From Novosphingobium umbonatum (GTDB taxonomy: Bacteria > Pseudomonadota > Alphaproteobacteria > Sphingomonadales > Sphingomonadaceae): a DNA stretch of 64,000 nucleotides. Every line of letters begins with the position of its first letter. Position 1 is the stretch's first letter. Both the position numbers and the translations under genes were made by a program. The stretch is taken from contig NZ_SACO01000004.1 of assembly GCF_004005905.1 (NCBI RefSeq), forward strand, positions 310,001 through 374,000. Reading direction: 5' to 3'. Shown in pieces: positions 26,573 to 35,828 of the stretch. Below the pieces are notes generated by a model, which saw nothing but the letters and a program-made list of their open reading frames with translations, did not search any database and was not told the DNA's origin.

Positions 26573-27574
26573 TCAAGCGCTTTCGCGGGCGATCAGGCGG
26601 AAACCGACGTCCACCTTGTGGGTCAGCAATTTACCACCCGCGCCATGTTGCCGGATGGCGGCAATCGCCTCACGCGCGATACGGGCGCCATCAATATCCA
26701 CCGTGGTGATGGTGGGGCGCATATCGCCCGCAATCTGCGCATTGCCAAAGCCCATGACCGCCAATTGATCGGGCACACGCAAGCCCGCCGCCTGCGCCTC
26801 GACAATCACCCCCTGCGCCAGATGGTCCGACCCGCAAACCACCACATCGGGCAATTCGGCCATCCGCCGCATTTCGGCAAAGATGCGGCGGGCATGGCCG
26901 AAACGGGATGGCACCTCGACCGAGAGTTCAGGCACATTGCCCCCGCCCAGAGCCTGCCATTCCTCCACAAACCCGTCCGACCGCATCCGCGCCCGCGTGC
27001 CTTCGGCCGTGACCAGCACCGGTCGGCGATAGCCACGCGATTGCAGGAAACGCGCCACATCCCGCCCCACATCGCGATGCGAGAAACCCACCGCCAATTG
27101 CGGCGGATCCTCCGGCAATTCCCAGATCTGGATAAACAGACCGGGAAAGCGCTCGATCAGATCGCGCGTTTGGGGCCCCAGCGGCGCGGTGGAAATGATC
27201 GCATCGACCCGCCGCCCCATCGCCGCCAGAATGAGCTGGTCGGTGCGCTCCTGCGTCACGCCGGTCAGGCCCATCATCACGGTCGTGCCTGCGCTGGCCA
27301 ATTCCTCGGCCATGGTCTGGATCGTGTCGTTAAAGATGGAATCGGTGAGATGCGGGATCAGCACCGCCACCATTTTCGACTTTTGCGAGGCCAGTCCGCC
27401 CGCCAGCAAATTGGGAATATAGCCGGTCTGCGCAATTGCCTCACGGATACGCTCGCCCGTGGCCGAGGCCACCACTTTGGGATTGTTGAGATAACGGCTG
27501 ACCGTGGCGGTGGACACGCCGGCAAGGGCGGCCACATCATCGAGCGTGGGGTTGCGGTTGGCAATCTCGTTCAT
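26573..27574 (-). CDS. LacI-family transcriptional regulator
   Basis: 333 residues. The N-terminal helix-turn-helix is classic (PTLDDVAALAGVSTATVSRYLNNPKVV) with the hinge helix in ATGERIREAIAQTGYIPN. A periplasmic-binding-like effector domain follows (VAVLIPHLTDSIFNDTIQTMAEEL, then the DVVVCGSDHLAQG ligand strand). It is the first regulator upstream of the TonB-dependent receptor, PI-PLC-like and phosphatase genes on the same strand, with a 139-nt gap, and probably represses them in response to a polyol- or sugar-like inducer. The P450 gene stops 40 nt upstream on the same strand. Confidence 0.92.
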   Translation of the reverse strand: MNEIANRNPTLDDVAALAGVSTATVSRYLNNPKVVASATGERIREAIAQTGYIPNLLAGGLASQKSKMVAVLIPHLTDSIFNDTIQTMAEELASAGTTVMMGLTGVTQERTDQLILAAMGRRVDAIISTAPLGPQTRDLIERFPGLFIQIWELPEDPPQLAVGFSHRDVGRDVARFLQSRGYRRPVLVTAEGTRARMRSDGFVEEWQALGGGNVPELSVEVPSRFGHARRIFAEMRRMAELPDVVVCGSDHLAQGVIVEAQAAGLRVPDQLAVMGFGNAQIAGDMRPTITTVDIDGARIAREAIAAIRQHGAGGKLLTHKVDVGFRLIARESA

Positions 27575-27614
27575 TGCGCGACCCTAGCCTTGATGCAAGC
27601 GCCCTACAAGCTTC

Positions 27615-28796
27615 CTAGAGAAAGCGTAAAGGCACCGACAACGCGCCAATTTCCGGCCAACGGCTCATTGTCACCTCGCCGCTCACCTCGAAACCTTGGG
27701 GCGTCGCGGCCAGCAATTCCTCCAGCGCCACTTTCAATTCCATCCGCCCAATATGCAGGCCAGGGCAATTATGCGGGCCCCGACCAAAGGCCAGATGCTC
27801 GCCAATATTGGGGCGGTTGAGGATGAACTGGTCGCCGTCCGGAAACACCTCCTCGTCCCGATTGGCCGAGGCATAGAGCAAGGCAATCGGCTCTCCGGCA
27901 TGGATACAGCGGCCACCCATTTCAACATCCGCCACCGCCGTGCGTGCAAAGCCGCGATAGGGGGTGTAAAGCCGCAGGAATTCCTCGATCGCGGCGGGCA
28001 CCAGCGACGGATCGGCGCGCAATTGGTCCTGCAAGGCGCGATCGCGCGACAGATGCACCGCCATATTGCCCACCATCACCATGGGCGCGACAATGCCCAC
28101 CACCAGCACCTGCCGTACCGTGCCCACGATCAATTCATCGGTCAAAGCCTCGCCCTCATGCCGCGCTGCCAGCAAGGCGCTGGTCGGGTCCAGCGCGGGG
28201 TCCTCGGGCTGTTCATGGCGCAGGGCGATCAACGCGCGGGCTATGTCATAAAGCGCGAGGCTGGTTTCCTTCATCGTCTCGGGCTGGTTCATATGCACCG
28301 CCAGCACGAAGGCGCGGCCCGCCTGATGCAGGCGCGGCAGCCATTGCGCGGGCATGCGCATCCATTCGCCAAACACCTGTACCGGCAGGTAAGAGGAAAA
28401 TTCCACGCAAATATCGCCCCCGCCCTTGGCCACCAAAGGCGCCAGCGCCGCACGGGTCAACGCGCGGGTCTTGGGCTCCAGCAGGTCGGCGCGCTCCTTG
28501 CCGAGCAGGGGGTTGAGCGCCTTGCGATAGGGCGTGTGTTCGGGCGGATCGAGATGCAGCGGAGGACGCCTGCCGGTAAAGGCCACTTTGGGCACGACAT
28601 TTTGTTGGGTGGTGGTGAAAGCGCTATAGTCGGATGCCGCGCGTTTCACATCCTCATAGCGGGTGAGAGCCCAGAAACCGCCCAGCCCATCAGTATGAGC
28701 CACAGGGCATTCGCGGCGCAAACACGCATATTCGGCATGGGCGCTGTCAAAATCCTCTGGGGATTCGGGGTCGAAATCGGCAATGATTTTCGTCAT
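27615..28796 (-). CDS. Cytochrome P450 with an atypical I-helix
   Basis: 393 residues from MTKIIADFDPES. The haem thiolate loop FGRGPHNCPGLHIGR and the K-helix ExxR (EEFLR) are present. The I-helix, normally (A/G)Gx(E/D)T, reads VVGIVAPMVMVGN, so the acid-alcohol pair that delivers protons for O2 activation is missing. No membrane anchor is present, so it is a soluble class I bacterial P450 needing ferredoxin and reductase, neither of which is in the window. It is divergent by 79 nt from two MFS genes, suggesting a substrate-import or export and oxidation module. The substrate is unknown. Confidence 0.9.
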   Translation of the reverse strand: MTKIIADFDPESPEDFDSAHAEYACLRRECPVAHTDGLGGFWALTRYEDVKRAASDYSAFTTTQQNVVPKVAFTGRRPPLHLDPPEHTPYRKALNPLLGKERADLLEPKTRALTRAALAPLVAKGGGDICVEFSSYLPVQVFGEWMRMPAQWLPRLHQAGRAFVLAVHMNQPETMKETSLALYDIARALIALRHEQPEDPALDPTSALLAARHEGEALTDELIVGTVRQVLVVGIVAPMVMVGNMAVHLSRDRALQDQLRADPSLVPAAIEEFLRLYTPYRGFARTAVADVEMGGRCIHAGEPIALLYASANRDEEVFPDGDQFILNRPNIGEHLAFGRGPHNCPGLHIGRMELKVALEELLAATPQGFEVSGEVTMSRWPEIGALSVPLRFL

Positions 28797-28875
28797 GGCA
28801 CCCATGCATAAGTCTCGACGCGGAGTCATGCAAGCGCTATCATTACCCCCATAACATGCACCAACGGGAGAAAAC

Positions 28876-30159
28876 ATGCCCCCTGCCCCGCCACCGACCG
28901 ACCCGCTGGAAAATGCCATCAGCCGCAAGGTGATCCTGCGCATCGTGGTTCCCGCCGCGCTTTACATCCTGATCGGGGCGATAGACCGCACCAATGTCAG
29001 CTTTGCCGCCCTGCAAATGAACAAGGCGCTGGGCCTGTCGCCAACGCAATATGGCTTTGGCGCGGGGGTTCTGTTCATCGGCTATATGCTGGCCAAATAT
29101 CCCAGCGTCCTGCTGTTCGAAGCCTTGGGCCTACGCCGGTGGCTGGCGCTGATCACGGCGGCATGGGGCCTGTGTTCGGCGGCTATGTCAACGGTCAGCA
29201 ATGATGGCCAACTCTACGCGCTGCGTCTGGCCATCGGTTTTGCCGAGGGCGGCCTGTCTTCCGGCCTGATGCTCTATCTCAGCCTATGGGCCACGCAGAG
29301 GCATCGCGCGGCGATCTTGGCCGTTCCCATTATGTCGATCAATGTGGCGCAGGTGATCGGCGCGCCCGTGTCGGGCTTACTGCTCGATTGGGCCAATCCA
29401 TGGGGGCTGGCGCCATGGCGGATGATGTTTCTGGCCGAGGCTTTGCCCGCACTTGCACTGGCCATTTTCGCGTGGGTCTGGTTTCCCGACCAACCCGAGC
29501 AAGCCCGCTGGCTGGAGACTGACGAAAAACGCTGGATAGCGCAGAATGCCCATGCCGCGCCGCCTGCCACACCCGCCAGCCAGCAGCGCTGGGCGGTGTT
29601 GCGCAGTCCGGCGGGCTGGACCTGCGCGGCCATCTGGTTCTGCATTTTGGCCAGCAATTACGGCATCATGTTCTGGCTGCCGCAAGTGGTCAAAGGCATG
29701 GGACATCTCTCGGCCAGCGCCACCGGATGGATTGTCGCCCTGCCCAATGCCGCAAGCGCTTTGGGTCTGTTGCTCAACGCCCGCCATTCGGACAAGACCG
29801 GAGAGCGCTTTCTGCATATTGCCATCCCCGCCTTGTCTGGCGGGGTCCTGCTGGTCTGCGCATGGTTGCTGGGGCCGGGCCTGGCGGGTTTGCTATGCCT
29901 TGTTCTGGGCGGGGCCTGCACCGGCTGCACCGTCGCGGCCTTCTGGGCCATCCCGACGCAAATGCTGGCTCCGGCCAGCCTGCCAATGGGGATTGTGGTG
30001 ATCAATATGGCGGGCAGTCTGGCCGGAGCAACCATCCCGCCGCTGATGGGCCTGTTGCGCCAAGTGACCGGCTCCTTCCTGCCGCCGACGCTGCTCTTGC
30101 TGGGCATTGCCGCGCTTTGTGCGGGCCTATCCCTGCTGGCAAGGCGGCAAATGGCATGA
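28876..30159 (+). CDS. MFS transporter, anion:cation symporter (ACS) type
   Basis: 427 residues with about 12 membrane segments. GAIDRTNVSFAALQM in helix 1 is the ACS family signature, and the GFAEGGLSSGL and WFPDQPEQARWL stretches agree. GGGAG precedes the start. It belongs with permeases for organic anions such as phthalate, tartrate or 4-hydroxyphenylacetate. Its ATG-TGA end overlaps the start of the following MFS gene as ATGA. It probably imports the acid handled by the divergent P450 or by the TonB-dependent receptor genes downstream. Confidence 0.9.
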   Translation: MPPAPPPTDPLENAISRKVILRIVVPAALYILIGAIDRTNVSFAALQMNKALGLSPTQYGFGAGVLFIGYMLAKYPSVLLFEALGLRRWLALITAAWGLCSAAMSTVSNDGQLYALRLAIGFAEGGLSSGLMLYLSLWATQRHRAAILAVPIMSINVAQVIGAPVSGLLLDWANPWGLAPWRMMFLAEALPALALAIFAWVWFPDQPEQARWLETDEKRWIAQNAHAAPPATPASQQRWAVLRSPAGWTCAAIWFCILASNYGIMFWLPQVVKGMGHLSASATGWIVALPNAASALGLLLNARHSDKTGERFLHIAIPALSGGVLLVCAWLLGPGLAGLLCLVLGGACTGCTVAAFWAIPTQMLAPASLPMGIVVINMAGSLAGATIPPLMGLLRQVTGSFLPPTLLLLGIAALCAGLSLLARRQMA

Positions 30160-31319
30160 GCCACAGCGGCAAGGGGACCATGCTGGGGCTGGCGCAGGTG
30201 GCGGCGCTGGGCACTATGGCGATCCATATGCTGGTGCCCGCGCTGCCCGCGCTGGCGCATGAATTTGCCGTGGATGCCAGCGGCGCGCAAAGGGCGGTCA
30301 GCGTCTATATGATCGGGCTGGGGCTGGCGCAATTGCTGGTCGGCCCTGCGGTGGACAGGCTGGGGCGCAGGCCGGTGCTGCTGGCGGGGCTGTGCCTCTA
30401 TATTGCGGGAGCGGCAGGCAGCGCCTGCGCGCCCAGCCTGCCGCTGTTGCTGGCGGCAAGGGCGATGCAGGCGACAGGAGGCGCGGCGGGTATGGTGACG
30501 GCGCGGGTGATGGTGGGCGATCTGTTCGGCGCGGACGAGGCCGCGCGCCGACAGGCCACCTTGATGACCATCGTGCTGATCTCGCCCGCGCTCGCTCCGG
30601 TGGTGGGCGGCGTATTGGCGGCCCATTGGGGGTGGCGAGCGATCCCTGCCCTGCTGGGACTGGCGGCGCTGGGCGTACTGATCTTGGTGGCGCCGCGCCT
30701 GCCACGCCAAGCGCCAGTCGGCCGAGTGCAAGCCTCTGCTTTAACAGCCGACTATGCCAGCCTTCTACGCAACAGCCGTTTTCGTTTTGCGACTTTGGCC
30801 ATGACCATGGCCAGTTGCACGCTTTACATGTTTCTGGCCAGTGCCCCCTTCCTGCTGCGCTCCAGCGGGGTAGGCAGCTCGGCGGTGGGACTGTGGCTGC
30901 TGGTGGTGGCGGCAGCTTCCATCGCGGGCACGCGGATGGTGCGGCTCTTTGCGGGCGGGGCCAAAGCGCTGAGTGCAGGGGCATCGTTCATTCTTGGCGG
31001 GACAATGCTGGGCGCGACGCTTGCGTTTGCGGGTGGGGTCGGCCCTCTTGCGCTGGTGGGGCCGGTGTTACTGGTGGGTGTGGGCGCGGGCATGGCGGGG
31101 CCATCGGCCATGGCCATCGTGGTCTTTGCCGAGGAAGGTCTGGCCGGAACCGCCACCAGTCTGGCAGGCGCAACGCAAATGCTGGGCAGCGCAGCGGCGA
31201 CTTTGGGCTTGGGGCTGGTCGCGCCGGTTAGCGCGCTAAGGCTGGATCTGTTGATGGTGGGCACCGGAATCCTGTGTTTTTACGCTGCGTGGCAGGCCGG
31301 GATTAATTATGAGAAATAG
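30156..31319 (+). CDS. MFS efflux transporter, Bcr/CflA type
   Basis: 387 residues from MSHSGKGTMLGLAQ, four-base overlap with the preceding MFS gene. Twelve hydrophobic segments with the Bcr/CflA (DHA1) pattern: MAIHMLVPALPALAHEF in helix 1, LLVGPAVDRLGRRPVLL for motif A, and AARAMQATGGAAGMVTARVMVGDLF for helix 4-5 motif C-like region. Family members are drug:proton antiporters. A transcriptionally coupled importer and exporter pair suggests export of a toxic intermediate or product, which is inference. Confidence 0.87.
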   Translation: MSHSGKGTMLGLAQVAALGTMAIHMLVPALPALAHEFAVDASGAQRAVSVYMIGLGLAQLLVGPAVDRLGRRPVLLAGLCLYIAGAAGSACAPSLPLLLAARAMQATGGAAGMVTARVMVGDLFGADEAARRQATLMTIVLISPALAPVVGGVLAAHWGWRAIPALLGLAALGVLILVAPRLPRQAPVGRVQASALTADYASLLRNSRFRFATLAMTMASCTLYMFLASAPFLLRSSGVGSSAVGLWLLVVAAASIAGTRMVRLFAGGAKALSAGASFILGGTMLGATLAFAGGVGPLALVGPVLLVGVGAGMAGPSAMAIVVFAEEGLAGTATSLAGATQMLGSAAATLGLGLVAPVSALRLDLLMVGTGILCFYAAWQAGINYEK

Positions 31320-31324
31320 CAATC

Positions 31325-31353
31325 TTGACTCAATGAAAGCCCTTACATAAACT
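31325..31353 (+). promoter_or_regulatory. Sigma-70-like promoter for the TonB-dependent receptor operon
   Basis: TTGACT, a 17-nt spacer and TAAACT, placing the transcript start near 31360 and leaving a leader of about 30 nt with AGGGGA before the receptor start. Read by eye only. Confidence 0.55.
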
Positions 31354-31391
31354 GCCCGCCAAGAACAGACCGCCCTTGGGAGGGGACCATC

Positions 31392-33554
31392 ATGACCAAC
31401 CGCACAAGCCGCCTTGCGCCCGCCATCACCCTTTTGCTGTGCGGCACCGCCATGCCCGCGCTGGCCCAGAGCGCAAATCCGCCCAGCGCTGGCCTTTCCG
31501 ACATTATCGTCACCGCCGAAAGGCGCGAGCAAAGCCTGCAACAGGTGCCCATTTCCGCCACGGTGCTGACCGGCGAGGATTTGCAGCGCAAGGGCGTGGG
31601 CAATCTGGCCGATATTCAGCAAGTGGCCCCCTCGGTGGCGATCAACACCGTCAACCGCTCCACTTTCATCAATATTCGTGGCGTGGGCATTGCGCAAAGC
31701 GCGCCCACCTCCAACCCCGGCGTGGCCTATTACATCGACGGACAACTCATCCCGCACGAGCAATTCATCGGCATGAGCTTTTACGACATTGGCTCGATCG
31801 AGGTGCTGCGCGGGCCTCAGGGCACGCTGACCGGCCAGAATTCCACCGGCGGCGCGATTTTTGTGCGCAGTCCTAAAGCCAAATTCGATGATTTTTCCGG
31901 CTCGATCAACCTGCTGGGCAGCAATTACGCCCATGCGCGCGGCGAGGTGGCGGCCAATATCGGCGGCAAGAATGTGGCCCTGCGCCTTGCCTATGTGCAT
32001 GAGGAGCGCGACAGTTTCACCCGCAACATCGCCAGCAACGCCCAAGGCCAGCCCGGCAATATGAAGCTGGACGCCCTGCGCGCCAATCTGCGGCTGCAGG
32101 CGATTGACGGCCAACTCAATGTCGATCTGCGCGGCGAATATTTCGACATGCGTTCCAATGGCATTGCCATCAAAAACCGTAATGATGCCGTGACCAAAGA
32201 TCCCTTTGTGATCGAGGAAGACGCGCGCTCCTATATGAACCAGCATGGCTATCGTCTGGCTGCCGATATGCGGATGGACATTACCCAAGGCGTGCAAGTC
32301 CGCTCGCTGACATCCTGGCAGGATGGTTTTACCCGCGATCAGGTGGATGGCGACCGCACCGCCACCGCTGCCCCGCGCCCACCCGCCGCCAATGTCGGCC
32401 GCGTCAGCCAATCTAGCACGCAGTTCCAGACCTTTATTCAGGAATTCAACCTGCTCTCCACCAGCAAAGGCCCCACGCAATGGGTGTTGGGCGCGTTTTT
32501 CATGGACGAGAAAGTGCCGGTCACGCTGCTGCGCGACAACAACCATGTGACGGATTTTGTCTCCTCCACCAGCAGCATTATCACCACCGCCAAAAACACC
32601 ACCTATTCCGCCTTTGGCCAGATCAACCACCATTTTGGCGAGCATTGGGAAGTGGTGGCTGGCGGGCGCTATAGCAGCGACGGGCAAATCTATACCCGCA
32701 TCGCCGTGCCGGGCAGCGGCTTCACCCTGCCCTTCACCAGCAGCATTTCGACCAAGCAATTCACCGGCAAGCTGGGCGTCAATTACCATTTCGGGCGCGA
32801 GGGGATGGTCTATGCCACTGCCTCCAAAGGCTATAAGGCGGGCGGGGTCAATCTCACCCCCAACACGCCCAATTTCACGCCCGAACGCAATGTCGTTTAC
32901 GAATTGGGCTTTAAAAGCCAGCTGTTTGACCGCCACCTGCGGGTCAATGGCGACGTGTTCTATTCCGATTACAAGGATATCCAGCTTTCCAGTCTGGTTA
33001 ACGGCTTGCCCACGACCCAAAACGCCTTGGCTGGCCATTCCAAAGGGGCCGAGCTTGAGGTAACCGGCCAGTTCGGAGCGCTGGGCTTCAACCTTGGCGG
33101 CGGCATTCTTGACGCGCAATTTGCCAATGCTGCCTGCATCTCCGACACCAATGCGGCGGGTACCGATGCCGGATGCCTCACCAATCTGCGTCTGGTACCC
33201 AAGGGGCGCGTGCTGCCTTTCTCGCCCAAGCTGACGCTCAATGCGGGCGTGCAATATGCGCTTTCCATCGGCAGCGTACAGGTAACGCCCCGCCTGCAAT
33301 GGAGCCATCTCTCCAGCCAGAACGCCACGCCTTTCCCCAGCGCGAACACGCTGGTGCCCGAACGCGATGTGGTCGACGCCCGCGTCACGGTGGATTTCGG
33401 CAAGGCCTATCAGGTCGAAGCCTTTGCCCAGAACCTGACCAACAAGATCTATATCGCCTCGCAAATCCAGAATTCCTCCAGCGCCGATGGCGGCATCATC
33501 TATGGCGCGCCGCGCACTTGGGGTATCCGGTTCAAGGCGGCCTTCGGGCGCTAA
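31392..33554 (+). CDS. TonB-dependent receptor
   Basis: 720 residues. Signal peptide ends near TAMPALAQ; TonB-box-like DIIVTAERREQ; plug with TVLTGEDLQRKGVGNLADIQQ, NIRGVG, YYIDGQLIPHE and VLRGPQGTLTGQNSTGG; barrel ends in FKAAFGR, whose last residue is Arg rather than the usual terminal Phe. It belongs to the same FecA-like group as the receptor at 6702-8975 but reads GQNSTGG in place of GRNATGG. It heads a unit with a di-haem cytochrome c and an OmpA-like protein, so its cargo may be processed by an exported redox enzyme. Confidence 0.93.
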   Translation: MTNRTSRLAPAITLLLCGTAMPALAQSANPPSAGLSDIIVTAERREQSLQQVPISATVLTGEDLQRKGVGNLADIQQVAPSVAINTVNRSTFINIRGVGIAQSAPTSNPGVAYYIDGQLIPHEQFIGMSFYDIGSIEVLRGPQGTLTGQNSTGGAIFVRSPKAKFDDFSGSINLLGSNYAHARGEVAANIGGKNVALRLAYVHEERDSFTRNIASNAQGQPGNMKLDALRANLRLQAIDGQLNVDLRGEYFDMRSNGIAIKNRNDAVTKDPFVIEEDARSYMNQHGYRLAADMRMDITQGVQVRSLTSWQDGFTRDQVDGDRTATAAPRPPAANVGRVSQSSTQFQTFIQEFNLLSTSKGPTQWVLGAFFMDEKVPVTLLRDNNHVTDFVSSTSSIITTAKNTTYSAFGQINHHFGEHWEVVAGGRYSSDGQIYTRIAVPGSGFTLPFTSSISTKQFTGKLGVNYHFGREGMVYATASKGYKAGGVNLTPNTPNFTPERNVVYELGFKSQLFDRHLRVNGDVFYSDYKDIQLSSLVNGLPTTQNALAGHSKGAELEVTGQFGALGFNLGGGILDAQFANAACISDTNAAGTDAGCLTNLRLVPKGRVLPFSPKLTLNAGVQYALSIGSVQVTPRLQWSHLSSQNATPFPSANTLVPERDVVDARVTVDFGKAYQVEAFAQNLTNKIYIASQIQNSSSADGGIIYGAPRTWGIRFKAAFGR

Positions 33555-33570
33555 GGGAGGGAACAGGGCC

Positions 33571-35052
33571 ATGCGCAAGAAGCTGTTGATCGCCACCATC
33601 GGTCTGTTGGGAAGCGCCACGCTGGCCGCGCCCGCGCCTGACCGCTGGTGGTCCCCCGGCGAGGGGCGGGTGTTCCCCGCCTCGCTCGATTATGCCAATG
33701 CCCATGGCAGCTTGCGCCTGTTGCTGGATGGCGGGGCGATGAAAACCAAAGGCCACGCCTTTTTCGAGCCTTTGGGCAAGAATGGCCGCGCCTGCGTCAC
33801 CTGCCACCAGCCTGCCGATGCCATGAGCCTGTCCGCCGCCACCGCCGCCGAGCGTTGGGAGAAGACAGGCGGCAAGGACCCTTTGTTTGCCGCCATCGAC
33901 GGATCGAACTGCCCCGCCCTGCCGCAGGAAAAGCGCGAATCCCACTCGCTGTTGATCGAGCGCGGGTTGTTCCGCATCCAATTGCCTTGGCCGGTGCGCC
34001 AGTGGAACGGCAGGCCGGTAACGCCCGATTTCACCATCGAAGTGCTGCGCGACCCCAATGGCTGCAATTCGGGCGCGATGCATGGGCCAGCGGCAGGGAA
34101 TATCTCGGTCTATCGCCGCGCAAGGCCGGTGGCGAATATGAAATATCTGCTGGCCGTGGGCTTTCCCTTTGATCCCAAACAGGGGGTCGCCCTGCCGCGT
34201 GATCCCGATGATGGCACGATGATGTCGGGCAATATCATGGCCGACAATCGCGCGGGCAATTTGCGGATGCAGATGGAGGATGCCGCCCATGGCCATCTGG
34301 AATATGCGAGAAAACTGACCACCGCCCAGATCGCGCAGATCAAGGACTTTGAAATGCGCGTTTTCACCGCCCAACAGGTAAGCGCCAAGGCAGGCGCGCT
34401 GGATACTCTGGGCGCGCAGGGCGGCCCGCGCAAATTGCAGGCATCCCAACCCGGCGCCTTGGGCAGCATCGGCATTCCGGTGTGGAGCGAATTTGCTGCA
34501 TGGGAAAAGATCAACCCCGAGGATGCCAAGACCCTCAGCCCCGAGCAATTGGCCTTCCGCCAATCGGTGGCACGCGGGGCGCGGGTTTTCCGCGAGAAAA
34601 TGTTCCTCATCACCGACAGCGCAGGGATCAATTCGCGTGTCGGCTTTGGCAATCCGGTACGCAACAGCTGCGTTTTCTGCCATAATATGAGCCAGATGGG
34701 CAATGATGTGGCACCGGGCCAAGTGGATCTGGGCACCACCACCATGCCCTTTGCCGATCCATGGCGCGATCTTCCGCTGTTCCGCATCACCTGTTTGAAA
34801 GCGCCGCACCCCCATTATGGCCGCGTGATCCTGACCATGGATCCGGGCTATGCCATGACCACCGGACGCTGCGCCGATGTAGGCAAGATCACGCTGCAAT
34901 CCATGCGTGGACTGGCCGCACGCGCGCCCTATTTCTCCAACGGACTGGCCAAGGATTTGCGCGGCATCGTCGACTATTACGACCGGCGTTACAACATCGG
35001 CTATACCGAGCAGGAAAAGCAGGATCTGACCAATATGATGAGTGCGCTGTGA
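33571..35052 (+). CDS. Exported di-haem cytochrome c (MauG/cytochrome c peroxidase-like)
   Basis: 493 residues from MRKKLLIATIGLLGSATLAAP, a signal peptide, with GGGAGGGAA upstream. Two haem c motifs are present: CVTCH near residue 75 and CVFCH near residue 370. The C-terminal stretch (LQSMRGLAARAPYFSNGLAKDLRGIVDYYDRRY) is the pattern of the MauG/di-haem peroxidase group, where the Met or His distal ligand and domain interface lie. It should act in the periplasm as a peroxidase or oxidase on a substrate captured by the preceding receptor, or in electron transfer. The next gene overlaps as TGATG. Confidence 0.83.
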   Translation: MRKKLLIATIGLLGSATLAAPAPDRWWSPGEGRVFPASLDYANAHGSLRLLLDGGAMKTKGHAFFEPLGKNGRACVTCHQPADAMSLSAATAAERWEKTGGKDPLFAAIDGSNCPALPQEKRESHSLLIERGLFRIQLPWPVRQWNGRPVTPDFTIEVLRDPNGCNSGAMHGPAAGNISVYRRARPVANMKYLLAVGFPFDPKQGVALPRDPDDGTMMSGNIMADNRAGNLRMQMEDAAHGHLEYARKLTTAQIAQIKDFEMRVFTAQQVSAKAGALDTLGAQGGPRKLQASQPGALGSIGIPVWSEFAAWEKINPEDAKTLSPEQLAFRQSVARGARVFREKMFLITDSAGINSRVGFGNPVRNSCVFCHNMSQMGNDVAPGQVDLGTTTMPFADPWRDLPLFRITCLKAPHPHYGRVILTMDPGYAMTTGRCADVGKITLQSMRGLAARAPYFSNGLAKDLRGIVDYYDRRYNIGYTEQEKQDLTNMMSAL

Positions 35053-35828
35053 TGTTGCGGAAACTGCTCGCCACCGCCGCCCTGCTGGCGCCGGTCTCTG
35101 CCGCTGCAGCCCAGACCGGCGATCTGGTGCAATTCATCGCCTGTCCCGTCTATCGCGATGCCGATAGCGGAAAGAAATCGGGCTGTTGGCTGGTCGATGA
35201 TCCAGCGACTGGGCTACGCTATGATGTCTCGCTCAGCCCGCATAAGCCGGACTGGAATTTCGCCGTCATGGTCGAAGGGCGCGTCTCTGGCGCCTCGCCC
35301 GAGGCTTGCGGCGGTGCCGTGCTGGACGCTGTGCGCACCTCGCGCCTCTATGACACGCCCTGCACCCGCCATATGCTGCCCGCCGAGGGTTACAAGGGCC
35401 GCCGCTTTGTGCTGCCCAAGCGCAATATCTCGCCCACATCCATGGTGCAACCCGCGCCGGAGGGGCCCTTTGCGGAGCGAGTGTTTCCCATCTATTTTGA
35501 ATGGGGCAATGACTTCCTCATCTATCAATATGGCGATTATCTGCTGGAACAGGCCTATCACTGGATCGCGGCAGCCCATCCGGCCAAATTGGTGGTGACC
35601 GGCTATGCCGCCACGCAGCCTCAGCCGGTCTCTGGTCGGAACATGGCTGAACCGGCTGAATTGGCCGAACAGCGCGCGCAGACCATCGCGCAATCCCTGC
35701 GCCGCCTCTTGCCCGGCATGCCGGTGGAGGCGCGGGTCGATACCAGCGGGAACCCCACCAATGACAGGGATGCCGATAATCTGCCCGCCCAATCGGCGCG
35801 GCGGGTAGAAATCAGGGCGCTGTTTTAA
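35052..35828 (+). CDS. Exported OmpA-like C-terminal domain protein
   Basis: 258 residues with the signal peptide MLRKLLATAALLAPVSAAAA. Residues about 140-258 resemble the OmpA C-terminal peptidoglycan-associated fold: FPIYFEWGNDFL, KLVVTGYAAT, LAEQRAQTIAQSLR and the closing ARRVEIR, although the usual NxxLSxxRAxxV is modified. The N-terminal half contains four or more cysteines and no recognised domain. It is translationally coupled to the di-haem cytochrome and may anchor it or the receptor to the cell wall. Its stop overlaps the convergent MmgE/PrpD gene by 4 nt. Confidence 0.7.
   Translation: MLRKLLATAALLAPVSAAAAQTGDLVQFIACPVYRDADSGKKSGCWLVDDPATGLRYDVSLSPHKPDWNFAVMVEGRVSGASPEACGGAVLDAVRTSRLYDTPCTRHMLPAEGYKGRRFVLPKRNISPTSMVQPAPEGPFAERVFPIYFEWGNDFLIYQYGDYLLEQAYHWIAAAHPAKLVVTGYAATQPQPVSGRNMAEPAELAEQRAQTIAQSLRRLLPGMPVEARVDTSGNPTNDRDADNLPAQSARRVEIRALF

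Noticed and set aside
28829..28842. TGCAAGCGCTATCA near the P450 start and a similar TGCAAGCGCC at about 27593
   Set aside because: Only the left half of the TGCAA-N4-TTGCA operator is present; the right arm does not match.
31236..33620. 794-codon minus-strand open frame opposite the TonB-dependent receptor gene
   Set aside because: The plus strand encodes a full receptor with signal peptide, plug and barrel and a good promoter; the antisense protein has no recognisable motif.
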